Shown piece after piece: positions 1-8,949 of a stretch of DNA of 41,783 nucleotides. This DNA comes from Chthoniobacter sp. (GTDB taxonomy: Bacteria > Verrucomicrobiota > Verrucomicrobiia > Chthoniobacterales > Chthoniobacteraceae), in the NCBI GenBank assembly GCA_028293645.1, contig JAQGOK010000027.1:1-41783 (forward strand), written 5' to 3'. A program made the translations under genes and the position numbers. Each line of letters starts with the position of its first letter. Position 1 is the first letter of the stretch. The notes under the pieces are model-generated. The model saw nothing but the letters and a program-made list of their open reading frames with translations. It did no database searches and was not told the origin of the DNA.

Positions 1-340
1 CGTCTTCAAAATCGAGCCGGAAATCCTCGACGGGTTCGCGCTCGAGCTTCGCCGCAGTGCGGGCGTAAACGGTTTCCGCGAACTCCGCGTTCCAGCTCAT
101 CCCGAGCACCTGCGCGAGCGTCGCCGCGTCGGGCGCATACTCGCGCAAGGTCCGGCGCGCGAGGACGCCCAGCTTTTGCGCCGAGTCCGCTTTGAAAAGG
201 TGCGCCCCTCCATACACAACGTGCACCGGCTGACGCCGATCCGACTCGCCCGGATACCGGTCCAGAAATCGTCGATTCGCTGCACTCAGCTTCCCGACCG
301 TGGCTTCGAATTGCGCGGGTGAGAGCGTCGGTTCAGTCAT
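1..340 (-). CDS. DUF6986 / HpcH-HpaI aldolase-like protein, N-terminal part (cut by window edge)
   Basis: An open frame of 113 codons starts at 340 and runs off the left edge, so only the N-terminus is seen. It contains QPVHVVYGGAHLF (about residues 42-54) and ends in EPVEDFRLDFED, both of which I recognise from the DUF6986 family. That family is often mis-named 'phosphoenolpyruvate kinase' and is related to the HpcH/HpaI aldolase-citrate lyase fold; its reaction is not established to my knowledge. Its ATG overlaps the stop of the upstream ureidoglycine aminohydrolase (ATGA), so it is the last visible gene of the purine operon. Being at the glyoxylate-producing end of that pathway suggests a role in using a C2 or ureide product, which is inference. 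The catalytic part lies outside the window. Confidence 0.75.
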   Translation of the reverse strand, partial: MTEPTLSPAQFEATVGKLSAANRRFLDRYPGESDRRQPVHVVYGGAHLFKADSAQKLGVLARRTLREYAPDAATLAQVLGMSWNAEFAETVYARTAAKLEREPVEDFRLDFED

Positions 341-1068
341 CGCGGCGTGCGGTTTACGTCCTTGTAATAGATGTAGCGCGCCGGCTCCGGACCCGCGGCG
401 ATGAACCATTGCGGGCAATACGGCGCGATCCAAAGCGCGTCGCCGGCGGTGACCGGAAGCCACTCTTCATCCAGCCGATAGACGCCCGAGCCGCTCAGAA
501 AAAGCACGCCGTGCTCCATCACGTGCGTTTCGACGAAGGGCAGCGTGGCGCCTGGATCGTAGGTGAAAATGTTCACCGCCATGTCCGCTGCGGCGCTGTC
601 GGGCAGCAACGTCTTCAGCCGCGCGTGCGGATCACCGAGAAACGGCGCCTCCGTCAGATCGCTCTCGTGCGCTGTGAAAAAACCGGGCGCGTCCAGCCCC
701 ACAAGCGCCTCGTACGTCTTGCGAAAAATGAGGAGATGAGTGCCGGTGCTGTCGCTGAGAAAGTCCACTCGCGAACCCGGCGGCACATAGCCGAATGCGC
801 CGGCGGTGAGCGGGACCTCGTTCAGAACGCCCGAGCCAGCAATGACGTAAAGAAACCACTCTTCGCCTCCTGTCTCGATTGAGCCGTGCCCGTCATCTTG
901 GAAGTCGATCAGCCATTGCGAGACCTGCGCACCCATGGCCGCGGAGATCAGCACGAAGGGTGTGCAGTTCGTCCAGCCCGGCAGCACGCTGGCCACATAG
1001 CCATCGCGCGCGATCAACGCGAAATTGCGCCGGATGACGGTTCGGGTGAGGCCGAGCTTGGCGATCAT
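337..1068 (-). CDS. allE: (S)-ureidoglycine aminohydrolase (bicupin)
   Basis: A 243-residue bicupin of the YlbA/AllE/UGHGH family. These enzymes use Mn(II) in the cytosol (plant ER) to convert (S)-ureidoglycine to (S)-ureidoglycolate with release of ammonia, after allantoate amidohydrolase. The C-terminal cupin keeps the metal ligand pattern E180-x-H182-x3-H186 and Q220 in YCPQWF, followed by the typical YIYYKDVNR tail. The length fits the family (about 260 in E. coli). Start and stop both overlap neighbours by ATGA (1068/1065 with allB, 340/337 with the DUF6986 gene), indicating translational coupling. The identification is firm from motif and context together; I see no missing key residue. 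Confidence 0.92.
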   Translation of the reverse strand: MIAKLGLTRTVIRRNFALIARDGYVASVLPGWTNCTPFVLISAAMGAQVSQWLIDFQDDGHGSIETGGEEWFLYVIAGSGVLNEVPLTAGAFGYVPPGSRVDFLSDSTGTHLLIFRKTYEALVGLDAPGFFTAHESDLTEAPFLGDPHARLKTLLPDSAAADMAVNIFTYDPGATLPFVETHVMEHGVLFLSGSGVYRLDEEWLPVTAGDALWIAPYCPQWFIAAGPEPARYIYYKDVNRTPR

Positions 1069-2348
1069 GAGACGCGTTTCAGAAAGCGGCCGCGCGGATC
1101 GCCGACGACTGCCCCATCGTGAAAGATCGTCTCGCCCCGCAAAAGCGTCCGGACCACTCGGGTGTGCGTTTTGCGACCGACGTAGGGACTGTGGCGGTGT
1201 CGGTAGAAAAGCGCATCCGCCGTAATCTCGCCCGCGGTGTTCCGATCAAGCAACACCAGATCGGCATCCGCGCCGATCTCCAGCCGGCCTTTGCCGGCGA
1301 CTTGGAAGCGGTCGGCCACATTCGCAGAGGTGAGCTGGGCCATGAGTTCGGCGGAAAGCTCCAGATCAAAGAGCAGCGTGAGCAAGTGCTGACAGCCGGA
1401 AATACCTCCCCAAACCTTGAAGAAATCGGCGGCGAGTTTCATGGCCCTGGGGGAAGGGGAATGGTCCGACCCGACCATCGTGATCTCACCGCCGCGCAAC
1501 TTCCCGAGCAGAGCGCGGCGTTCGGTTTCACTCCGCAAAGGCGGGGCGCACTTGGCGATCGCGCCGAGTCGTTCCACATCGGCTTCATTCAGCACGAGGT
1601 AATGCGGACACGTCTCGCAGGTCACATCGAGTCCGCGTCGTGTCCCCTCCGCGACTGCTTCGACACCTCGCGCGCTGCTCACGTGGACGATGTGCAACGC
1701 GCAGCCCGTCTCGCCTGCCAGGTCGAGGGCCGCGCGGATGGCATCGACCTCAATTTCGATTGGCCGCGATGCGAGATAGTCGCGAATGGAGGAGCCGCGC
1801 TGAGGTGTCGGTCGCTCGAGTTCCGCATGCACGGCGACGACGAGGCCCAGCTCCGCCGCCCGTCGCATCCCAGCCTTCAGATCGGCGAGTCCGATCTGCG
1901 GAAAATCATCAATCCCGCTATTCGACATGAAGGCCTTGAGGCCGATTACGCCGCGATCTCGCAACGTTTCGAGGTGATCGAGATTTCCGGGAATCAGGCC
2001 GCCCCATAGCGCGAAATCGACGAACGCATGGGACTCGGCAGCGGCAAGCTTGCGGTCGAAGCTGGAGCCATCAATCGTCGGCGGATGCGCATTGAGCGGC
2101 ATGTCGAAGAACGTCGTGGTGCCGCCCGCAGCGCAGGCCCGCGAGCCGCTGGCGATGCCTTCCCAATCCGCGCGTCCGGGGTCGTTGAAATGCACGTGCG
2201 CGTCGATCGCTCCGGGCGACACCAGGAGGCCGGAGGCGTCGATCGCGTTGCGCGCCTCGCCTTCGGTGAATGCAGCGATCTTCCCGTCGGTGATGCCGAT
2301 AACCGGATGCGGCTGCGCGCCGCGGATGAGCAGGTCGAACTCAGGCAT
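1065..2348 (-). CDS. allB: Allantoinase
   Basis: A cyclic amidohydrolase of 427 residues that opens allantoin to allantoate. Start chosen at 2348 ([10 protein letters not shown]): the frame is open 19 codons further upstream, but that stretch lies within the upstream amidohydrolase gene and is not family-like. Metal-site residues are visible: H51 and H53 (DAHVHFNDPG), the carbamylated lysine K138 (GLKAF), H174 (VAVHAE), H222 (HIVHVSS) and D295 (GSDHSP). The family resembles dihydroorotase and hydantoinase, but SDHSP, GLKAF and the flanking ureide genes favour allantoinase. It overlaps the upstream allC-like gene by 8 bp and the downstream allE-like gene by 4 bp. Confidence 0.93.
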   Translation of the reverse strand: MPEFDLLIRGAQPHPVIGITDGKIAAFTEGEARNAIDASGLLVSPGAIDAHVHFNDPGRADWEGIASGSRACAAGGTTTFFDMPLNAHPPTIDGSSFDRKLAAAESHAFVDFALWGGLIPGNLDHLETLRDRGVIGLKAFMSNSGIDDFPQIGLADLKAGMRRAAELGLVVAVHAELERPTPQRGSSIRDYLASRPIEIEVDAIRAALDLAGETGCALHIVHVSSARGVEAVAEGTRRGLDVTCETCPHYLVLNEADVERLGAIAKCAPPLRSETERRALLGKLRGGEITMVGSDHSPSPRAMKLAADFFKVWGGISGCQHLLTLLFDLELSAELMAQLTSANVADRFQVAGKGRLEIGADADLVLLDRNTAGEITADALFYRHRHSPYVGRKTHTRVVRTLLRGETIFHDGAVVGDPRGRFLKRVS

Positions 2349-3516
2349 GGCGCCTGGCGAGCAGGAGGATGAAGTCGCGCAACACCGCGATCGCCTTTGC
2401 GACATCGGCTGATTTTATCGACTCATCGGGATGATGGCTCACGCCTCCTTTGCAACGGACGAAAAGCATCGCCACTGGGCAGATCGCCGACATGGCAACG
2501 GCGTCGTGACCCGCGCCACTCGGCAACATCAGGACCCTGGCTTGGTGCGGTCTGACGGCGCTCTTCAACATCCGCGTGAGCGTCGGATCACACGCAACGC
2601 TGGCGCTTTCCTGCACCACTCCCCAAAGCGTTCGGACGCCGCGCTTCGTTGCGATTGCGGACGCCGAGGCGCGTAATGCCGCGACGGCTCTCAAGCGTTT
2701 CGCATCCGCCAGGTGCCGAACATCGAGGCTCAATACCACGCGTCCCGGGATGACGTTGCTGGCCCCCGGCTGAGCAGTGATCTGACCGACGGTCGCGGTG
2801 GGCCCGCACGACTCGACGGCCAGGATGAATTCTGCAGCAGCGCAGAGTGCGTCCTGCCGCATCGCCATCGGGACCGTCCCGGCATGTCCAGCGGTGCCGA
2901 TGTATTCGACCCGAATGCGACTCTGCCCGGCGATCCCACTGACCACCCCGAGCGCGAGATCTTCCGCCTCGAGCACCGGCCCTTGTTCGATGTGAACCTC
3001 AGCATACGCGAGCAACTCGCCGGGCTTCCGTTTCGCGCGCTGGATTCCTTTCTCCTCAATGCGCAGCAGGTCCTTTTTTTCCAGGGTTCCCGCCATGGCG
3101 CGACTTCCGAGATAGGGTGTCTGATAACGAAGCCCTTCTTCGTCAGAAAACCCAACGACCTCGATGTGGAAAGGCAACCGGACACGTTCGCGCCGCAGCG
3201 CGGAAACCGCCGCGACCGCGACCAAAACGCCGAACGGGCCGTCGTACTTCCCAGCGTCGCGGACGGTGTCCAGATGCGAACCGAGCAGCAGCGTTTTCGC
3301 GCGAAGTCGCTCGCATGGCCAGCGCCCGATCAAATTGAAGACGGCGTCTTCCTTCACCTCCAGACCGGCTTCGCACATCCAGCCACCAACCAGGGTATTG
3401 GCCCGCCGCATGGCCGGAGAATGGAAGCTGCGGGTCAACCGTCCCGCTTCGTCGCTGATCGCGCCGAGCTCATCGCAGCGGTGCATCAGCTGCCGCGATA
3501 GGTGCTGTAAGCCCAT
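2341..3516 (-). CDS. allC: Allantoate amidohydrolase (M20 family)
   Basis: A di-metal M20 amidase of 391 residues that hydrolyses allantoate to ureidoglycine, CO2 and ammonia. Visible metal-site residues are H81 in GSHLDTV, D92 in GKYDGP, E126/E127 in SDEEG, H175 in HIEQGP and a C-terminal [21 protein letters not shown] is characteristic of the allantoate-specific branch rather than N-carbamoyl amino acid hydrolases. The start is uncertain: ATG at 3516 keeps the N-terminal helix before [11 protein letters not shown], whereas ATG at 3486 makes a TGATG stop-start overlap with uraH and would give 381 residues. No clear Shine-Dalgarno separates them. The substrate is inferred from subfamily motif and operon. 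Confidence 0.88.
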   Translation of the reverse strand: MGLQHLSRQLMHRCDELGAISDEAGRLTRSFHSPAMRRANTLVGGWMCEAGLEVKEDAVFNLIGRWPCERLRAKTLLLGSHLDTVRDAGKYDGPFGVLVAVAAVSALRRERVRLPFHIEVVGFSDEEGLRYQTPYLGSRAMAGTLEKKDLLRIEEKGIQRAKRKPGELLAYAEVHIEQGPVLEAEDLALGVVSGIAGQSRIRVEYIGTAGHAGTVPMAMRQDALCAAAEFILAVESCGPTATVGQITAQPGASNVIPGRVVLSLDVRHLADAKRLRAVAALRASASAIATKRGVRTLWGVVQESASVACDPTLTRMLKSAVRPHQARVLMLPSGAGHDAVAMSAICPVAMLFVRCKGGVSHHPDESIKSADVAKAIAVLRDFILLLARRHA

Positions 3517-3815
3517 GGGGTGCAGAGGAGCGGGACGTGATAGTTGGCGGACGGGTCGGCGACGCGGAAGTGGATCGGCACGACATCGAGAAACGTGGCT
3601 TCGCCAAAGTATGCGCCAACATGGAAGAGGAGCTCGAAGTCGCCCGTGCGCATTGCTTCACCGGCTAAAAGCGGTGCATCCGTGCGCCCGTCCTGGTTGG
3701 TCGTGACGGTTTTCAGCACCTCGCCGGAGCTTCGATCTCGAAGAGTGATCGTCATTCCGCGGGCGGGTTGGCCGGTGGTCAGATCGAGCACATGCGTGGA
3801 GAGCCGGCCGTTCAT
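3486..3815 (-). CDS. uraH: 5-hydroxyisourate hydrolase (transthyretin-like)
   Basis: A 109-residue transthyretin-related protein that hydrolyses 5-hydroxyisourate to OHCU. Active-site and signature residues are intact: H8 in STHVLD, R44 in DGRT, H93 in NYHVPLL and the C-terminal YRGS, which separates the enzyme from true transthyretins. Start set at 3815, which overlaps the uraD stop by ATGA; the 22 codons open upstream lie inside uraD and lack family similarity. It lies between uraD and allC in the same leftward operon, giving two consecutive steps of urate breakdown. Confidence 0.95.
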   Translation of the reverse strand: MNGRLSTHVLDLTTGQPARGMTITLRDRSSGEVLKTVTTNQDGRTDAPLLAGEAMRTGDFELLFHVGAYFGEATFLDVVPIHFRVADPSANYHVPLLCTPWAYSTYRGS

Positions 3816-4282
3816 CGCACGATCAAGGCATCGAGTCTCAGGCGGGCGATCTTGAAGATCTCTTCGAGGGCGGTGGTGCACTCCATTTCCGCGGTGTTTT
3901 GGAGCCGTCTTGGGAACGCCTCGAGGATCGCTTCCTTTTTGTTGAGCCGCGCGCAGATCACGAAAGGGAAGTCGAAGCGCGCCTTGTATTCGCGGTTGTA
4001 GTGGTCAAAGAGCGCAACCTCCTCCGCAGAAAGATCGCTCAACCCTGCCGCGCACTGTTCGCCTTCCGATTCGGCGGTCAACACCGCACGCCCGACGAGG
4101 TCCGGATGCGCACGGATCAATGCGAGTTGCTGATCGGGTGCCGCATCGCGCACGGTCGCGCACATGGCTCCATGCAGGGCGTCAGTGGTGGCAAACGGGC
4201 GCTGCGCCGCCACCGTTTCGGCGATCCAGGGCGAGTGTTCGAAGGCCGGCCCGACGATGCCCACGAACTCCTGCGCGGTCAT
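3812..4282 (-). CDS. uraD: OHCU decarboxylase
   Basis: 2-oxo-4-hydroxy-4-carboxy-5-ureidoimidazoline decarboxylase, producing S-(+)-allantoin. Residues 14-19 (FEHSPW), RAHPDLVGR with H59, the ES-x-x-EQ segment after it, and [16 protein letters not shown] are the family signatures. ATG at 4282 gives 156 residues, close to the usual 160-170. Similarity to family members seems to start a few residues earlier (LNEM before TAQEF), so a GTG at 4312 is an alternative start. It is the first gene of the leftward operon and diverges from the second M20 amidohydrolase across 111 bp, in which I found no convincing promoter or operator. Confidence 0.9.
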   Translation of the reverse strand: MTAQEFVGIVGPAFEHSPWIAETVAAQRPFATTDALHGAMCATVRDAAPDQQLALIRAHPDLVGRAVLTAESEGEQCAAGLSDLSAEEVALFDHYNREYKARFDFPFVICARLNKKEAILEAFPRRLQNTAEMECTTALEEIFKIARLRLDALIVR

Positions 4283-4393
4283 CTCATTGAGCTGAGCAAG
4301 CAAATGCTGCACGGCGGACAATAGCTTTGCGGACGGGCGCTGGGTCACGCTATTTCCCAGTCGTGCGCCGAAAAGCCCAGGCGCGCGGCCTCG

Positions 4394-5671
4394 ATGTCCA
4401 CCGCCATGAAGTTCGATCCGAAGCGCACCGTCTCCGAACTGAAAGAACTCCGCGAGTTGACCGGTGATGAGAACGGCGCGCAACGCGTCGCTTTCACTCC
4501 GCAGTGGGTGAAGGCCCGCGAGTGGCTCCGCCAAAAGCTTTCAGGGCTCCCGGTCGAAGTGCATCAGGACGCGGCGGGCAATCTTTGGAGCACTCTGCGT
4601 GGTGACTCCGACCGAGCGCTGCTGATTGGTGGGCACATGGATTCGGTGCCGAACGGCGGTTGGCTGGATGGTTGTTTGAACGTGCTCGCCGGGCTGGAGA
4701 TTCTGCGGCGCATCGATGCGCAATATGGCGGCAAGCCCCCCGTAACCGTGCGTCTCGTCGATTGGGCGGATGAAGAAGGTGCGCGGTTTGGGAAGAGCCT
4801 TTTTGGTTCGTCGGCGTGTTCCGGGAACCTCGACATGCAAGAGGCTCGCGGGCTGCAGGATCGCGATGGGATCCGTCTGCCCGATGCTCTAAGCGGGCAC
4901 GGGATAGACTTTGAACGGGTAAAGGAAAGCGGTCGGGAACTGGAGCATGCCGCGGCATATCTCGAGCTGCACATCGAGCAGGGGCCGGTGTTGCTCGACC
5001 TCGATCTGCCGCTCGGCGCGGTGCTCGGGACGTTCGGGGTTGAGCGTCATGCAATCACCTTCCGCGGACAGGCCGCGCATTCCGGCAGCACGCCGATGAA
5101 CCGTCGCCGTGACGCTTTCCGGGCAGCCGCCCGGATGAGCCCTGAGATCTACGCGATCGGCGAGCGGAGCAATGGCGGTGTCTGCACGATCGGCTCCTGC
5201 ACGACCAAGCCGGGCATCGTCACGAGTGTGGTGGAAGAGTGCCGACTGACGCTCGATCAGCGCCACCTGGACCCCGGCGCCCTCGCGAGAATGCTGCGCG
5301 AAGCGCGGGACGCCAGTGAACGGTTTGCTGCTGATGGCAATGTGCAGGTTGCCTGGGAACGCCTGTGGCAGATCGAGCCGGTGCCGTTTCACCCTGAGCT
5401 GATTGACCTCTGCGCCGCCGCGATCGCCGACACTGGTGGCACTTCCTACCGGCTTCCTTCCGGCCCGCTGCATGATGCGGCCGAAGTCGCCCGCGCCGGT
5501 GTGCCCACGGTGATGATGTTTGTGCAAAGCCTGCACGGCATCAGTCACAACAAGATCGAAGACACGCGCGAGGAGCACCTGGAGCAAGCGGTCGTCGCGT
5601 TCGATAAGCTGGCGGACCGGACCCTTGCCTGGATCAGCGCGGCCCGACCTGAAACTACTGTTCGCGGCTAA
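4394..5671 (+). CDS. M20-family amidohydrolase, candidate ureidoglycolate amidohydrolase
   Basis: A 425-residue amidase of the hydantoinase/carbamoylase M20 family, paralogous to the allantoate amidohydrolase across the divergent promoter. Metal-site residues are H81 (GGHMDSV), D92 (GGWLDGC), E127/E128 (ADEEGARF), H193 (HIEQGP) and a C-terminal GISHNKIE. The WLDGCLNVLAGLE segment and SHNKIE differ from allantoate hydrolases. Because the operon makes ureidoglycolate and contains no other enzyme to consume it, the likely role is ureidoglycolate amidohydrolase (glyoxylate, CO2 and two ammonia). N-carbamoyl-L-amino acid hydrolase or beta-ureidopropionase remain possible. ATG at 4406 is an alternative start, directly before FDPKRTV. 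Confidence 0.72.
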   Translation: MSTAMKFDPKRTVSELKELRELTGDENGAQRVAFTPQWVKAREWLRQKLSGLPVEVHQDAAGNLWSTLRGDSDRALLIGGHMDSVPNGGWLDGCLNVLAGLEILRRIDAQYGGKPPVTVRLVDWADEEGARFGKSLFGSSACSGNLDMQEARGLQDRDGIRLPDALSGHGIDFERVKESGRELEHAAAYLELHIEQGPVLLDLDLPLGAVLGTFGVERHAITFRGQAAHSGSTPMNRRRDAFRAAARMSPEIYAIGERSNGGVCTIGSCTTKPGIVTSVVEECRLTLDQRHLDPGALARMLREARDASERFAADGNVQVAWERLWQIEPVPFHPELIDLCAAAIADTGGTSYRLPSGPLHDAAEVARAGVPTVMMFVQSLHGISHNKIEDTREEHLEQAVVAFDKLADRTLAWISAARPETTVRG

Positions 5672-5735
5672 ACTTCGGCTGGTCGGCCGTCTGGCGTGGG
5701 AATCCGTTTCAGTCTTTGCGTAGCGACCAGTCTGC

Positions 5736-7112
5736 TCATTCCAAAAGGCCATTCTGAATGGCGGCGGTCACCGCGCGCGTTCGTTTCCCGTATAAGTCCG
5801 TCTCCGGCACCTTGGCGCTCGCTGGCGATTCGGCTTTGGTGTCGGGCAACATTGCCACCAAGGCGGCGAGTGCGGACACCTGTGTATTGAAGTTGCTGCG
5901 CTTGTCCTTCGCTCCTTCGTGCCATTCGGCGGTGAACAGCCCATCAGCTCCGAGACTATGTTGAAGCATGGAGCCCACGCTGCTGTGAATGCAGCGGTCG
6001 ATCTCCTGCAATGCGGTAGGATGAAGCTTCTGCGCCCGGAGCACGTCACGCAGTTGCGCGAGATAGCGCACAAAGACTCCTTTGAAGAGACAGGCGTCGC
6101 CTTCCGTGCCGAGCTTTTCGACGAGAACGCCAGTAGGAAGCGCGAGACCGGACCGCTGTAAGACGCCCTGCGTGACTTTCACCGCTTCGTCGAGGTAGTC
6201 CTTTCGGCCGGTGGTCTCATAAAGAGCCGCTAGCCCGCCGATGAAAGTGCCCTGGTTATAGCTCCAGTGGTCCGCCTGGTGCCCTGGCGCATCAATGATT
6301 CCAGTGCCGTCATAGAGCGCGTTGGTGCGGAACCATTGGAGCGTCTTATCCGCCCAGTCGAGATAAGACTGCTCACCGGTCCTTTGGTGGAGGCGCGCCG
6401 AGAGGATCAGGAAAAGGCTGTTGGTAATCGCGTTCGGTCGCTGCTTGTCCTCGTCTTCGCACCAAAGGACACCGCCGCCTTTGTCCGGGCGCCAGTTGCG
6501 CGCCATGTGCGCGTGGATGGTGGTCGCTGTGGTGAGGTATTTCGGTGCGCCTGTGCGGTCATGCATTTTCAACCACGTGATGCCCCACCACCCAGAGTCA
6601 TCGAGGTATTCGTTCTCGAAGTCATTGTAGTATCGACTCCGTGGGCCAGCCGCGTCGGCCTTCCTTTGCGAACGCCGCTGCCACTTCTCTTCATCGGCTT
6701 CACTCCATTGGTTGCGTCGCTTGAGTTCCGCCACGACTCGCGCGCGTCGGGTAGACTGATCTTTCTGCGTGGCATAAAGCGCTTCAATCGTCGCCTCGTA
6801 TCCGGCAGTGCCCGTCGCGGTCATATAATCGAGCAGGACCTCGACCGCGTTCGCCGAGGGCCACCACGGTGGGTTGAGCCGACCCTCGTAGTGCGCGCGT
6901 AAGTCATCGCCCGGCTGATCAAGCCAGATGTTCAGGGTAGGGGACCAATAGAGTGCGTTCAGTCGTCCCGTTGCTGCCTCAATGCGGCCGATCGCGGCAT
7001 CACGGTCGAGCAGCGCACCAGGATCACCGAACGCCCTCGCGAGGAAGAGAAAGCATGGGAGGAGTGCCGCAAGCAGGTGCTTCGCGTTCACCCGAGGTAA
7101 GGCAATGATCAT
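5736..7112 (-). CDS. Secreted glycoside hydrolase family 76 (alpha-1,6-mannanase-like)
   Basis: A 458-residue protein with a hydrophobic N-terminal signal (about residues 11-28), so probably exported. GH76 enzymes are (alpha/alpha)6-barrel endo-alpha-1,6-mannanases; the adjacent-Asp motif is present as D171-D172 in YLDDSGWWGITW, followed by GGGVLW and NAITNSLFLILSARLHQRTG, both typical. Substrates would be fungal or mycobacterial-type alpha-mannans, but specificity cannot be read. A basic, polar stretch at residues 117-163 precedes the DD motif and looks like an insertion. It lies 127 bp downstream of gspE on the same strand, so co-transcription with the secretion genes is possible. Confidence 0.82.
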   Translation of the reverse strand: MIIALPRVNAKHLLAALLPCFLFLARAFGDPGALLDRDAAIGRIEAATGRLNALYWSPTLNIWLDQPGDDLRAHYEGRLNPPWWPSANAVEVLLDYMTATGTAGYEATIEALYATQKDQSTRRARVVAELKRRNQWSEADEEKWQRRSQRKADAAGPRSRYYNDFENEYLDDSGWWGITWLKMHDRTGAPKYLTTATTIHAHMARNWRPDKGGGVLWCEDEDKQRPNAITNSLFLILSARLHQRTGEQSYLDWADKTLQWFRTNALYDGTGIIDAPGHQADHWSYNQGTFIGGLAALYETTGRKDYLDEAVKVTQGVLQRSGLALPTGVLVEKLGTEGDACLFKGVFVRYLAQLRDVLRAQKLHPTALQEIDRCIHSSVGSMLQHSLGADGLFTAEWHEGAKDKRSNFNTQVSALAALVAMLPDTKAESPASAKVPETDLYGKRTRAVTAAIQNGLLE

Positions 7113-7239
7113 GGAGGTTTATGAAGCCGAAGATTCTCCGCTCGAAGCGTTAATTGTCGCAGGACTCTGCCGCGACTGCGCCCCGTGTCCCTTGGTCGCG
7201 CTGTTTACCAGTCGCGCGCTCCCCGCCTACTGCGTCCGA

Positions 7240-8946
7240 CTAATCCGTTTCCGCCAGGGCTTCGTCCTGTTGGGTGACACGAACGACTTCTTCGACGGTG
7301 GTCTGGCCTTTGAGCACTCGGCGCCAGCCGTCATTGCGAAGCGTGTCCATCCCGTCGGCGATTGCGCGCTGTTTCATCGCGGTGCCGGTTTCTTTGCGGA
7401 TCACCATGCGACGGAGGTTCTCGTTGACGACGCAGATCTCGTAAATGGCCGACCGCCCACGATATCCCGTTTGCCGGCAATGCTCGCAGCCGCGCCCGTG
7501 GTAGAACTTCAAATCCTCGGGCAGCGGAGCCCCGATTTCGCGGAGGTAATCGACTGGATAGCCGGTCTCCTCGGTGCAATCCGGACAGATCGTGCGAACC
7601 AGGCGTTGCGCGAGAAAGCAACGGACCACGCTCGCCAGCAGGAACGGCTCGATGCCCATGTCGAGCAGTCGCGTGATACCCGAGACGGCGTCATTGGTGT
7701 GCAGCGTGGAGAAGACGAGATGGCCGGTCATGGCCGCGCGGATGGCGATCTCTGCGGTTTCGAAATCGCGAATTTCCCCGACCATCACGATGTTTGGGTC
7801 CTGGCGAAGAATGGCGCGCAGACCGTTGGCAAAGGTGAGCCCGATCTCCGCTTTCACATCGATCTGTGACACTCCGGGTAGGCGGTATTCGACCGGTTCT
7901 TCGATGGTGATGATGCGCCGGCTGACTGCGTTGATCGAGGTAAGGAACGAGTAGAGCGAAGTCGATTTGCCAGAGCCGGTCGGACCGGTGACGAGGATGA
8001 TGCCGTTGGGATGCTGAAGCAGCTTTTTGACGACGCTGACCTGCTTCTCGCTCATGTCGAGTCGGTCGATACCAAAGGCGAGCGTTTCGGATCGGGAAAG
8101 CAACCGGAGCGAGATCGACTCGCCGTTCACAGTCGGGATCGTTGAAACCCGGACGTCGATCGCACCGGTGCTGGTGTTCAGATTGATGCGGCCATCCTGC
8201 GGCAGCCGACGCTCCGCGATATCCATGTGCGCCATGACTTTCAGGCGCGAGATGATCGCGCTCTGCAAGACTCGGAGCTGCGGCGGCACGGCGACCTCGT
8301 GCAAGATGCCGTCGATGCGGTAGCGAATGCGGAGATCGTTCTCGAGCGGCTCGACGTGGATGTCGGTGGCCCGTTCGAAAATCGCCTCCCGAATGACCTG
8401 GTTGACGAATTTGACGACACTCGCTTCCGGGTCGTCGCCGGTGATGTCTTGGGTGTCGTCCCGGTTGTCGTCGTAGGTGCGAGTGGACTGAAGGATCTCC
8501 TCGAAGGTCTCCGCGCCGACTCCGTAAAGCGCTTTGATCGTCCGGAGAAGCTGGCCGCGCGGGACGATGACCCAATCGATTTTCTTCCCGTTCAGCTGCT
8601 GCTGCGCGAGCCGTCGCGAGACCTGATTGAAGACATCAAAGGTCGCCAGCTTCACCGTCGTTTCCGTCACCGCGAGCGGCAGGATCTGGTGCTTGAAAAC
8701 GAAACGGCTGGGCAGCAGCCCGAGCACGCTCCGCTCGATCTTTTGCGCTTCGACGTTGCCGACGGGCGATCGGAAGAGCTTCGCCAGTTCCGCGGCGAGC
8801 TTGTGCTCATCGACCTTGCCGGTGTTCAGAACCTCCGTAGTCCAGGAACTCCCGGGTGCGGGTTGGAGCGCCGCGAGTTCAATCGCGGCTTCATCCTCCA
8901 GCCCCGTCGCCCGCAAGACATCGACCAGCGCTTTGCGGGAAGTCAT
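7240..8946 (-). CDS. gspE: Type II secretion / type IV pilus assembly ATPase (GspE/PilB family)
   Basis: A 568-residue hexameric traffic ATPase that powers pseudopilus or pilus extension at the inner membrane. Residues 1-150 form the N-terminal T2SSE-type domain. The core has Walker A GPTGSGKST (321-329), the Asp box around ITIEEPVEYR, Walker B VMVGEIRD (387-394) and the His box HLVFSTLHTND. A zinc tetracysteine motif (C454, C457, C487, C490) is complete; it is typical of GspE and PilB but absent from PilT retraction ATPases. The gene starts 3 bp after the gspD stop. No other Gsp or Pil gene is in the window, so GspE versus PilB is decided only by the gspD partner. Confidence 0.9.
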   Translation of the reverse strand: MTSRKALVDVLRATGLEDEAAIELAALQPAPGSSWTTEVLNTGKVDEHKLAAELAKLFRSPVGNVEAQKIERSVLGLLPSRFVFKHQILPLAVTETTVKLATFDVFNQVSRRLAQQQLNGKKIDWVIVPRGQLLRTIKALYGVGAETFEEILQSTRTYDDNRDDTQDITGDDPEASVVKFVNQVIREAIFERATDIHVEPLENDLRIRYRIDGILHEVAVPPQLRVLQSAIISRLKVMAHMDIAERRLPQDGRINLNTSTGAIDVRVSTIPTVNGESISLRLLSRSETLAFGIDRLDMSEKQVSVVKKLLQHPNGIILVTGPTGSGKSTSLYSFLTSINAVSRRIITIEEPVEYRLPGVSQIDVKAEIGLTFANGLRAILRQDPNIVMVGEIRDFETAEIAIRAAMTGHLVFSTLHTNDAVSGITRLLDMGIEPFLLASVVRCFLAQRLVRTICPDCTEETGYPVDYLREIGAPLPEDLKFYHGRGCEHCRQTGYRGRSAIYEICVVNENLRRMVIRKETGTAMKQRAIADGMDTLRNDGWRRVLKGQTTVEEVVRVTQQDEALAETD

Positions 8947-8949
8947 CGG

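Noticed and set aside
4350-4409. Short minus-strand frame ending VDIEAARLGFSAHDWEIA before uraD
   Set aside because: Looks protein-like but is only about 20 codons from its ATG and overlaps the start of the divergent amidohydrolase; treated as chance.
5680-5730. CTGGTCG/CGACCAG inverted repeat between convergent genes as terminator
   Set aside because: 37-nt loop and no T-run; too weak to call.
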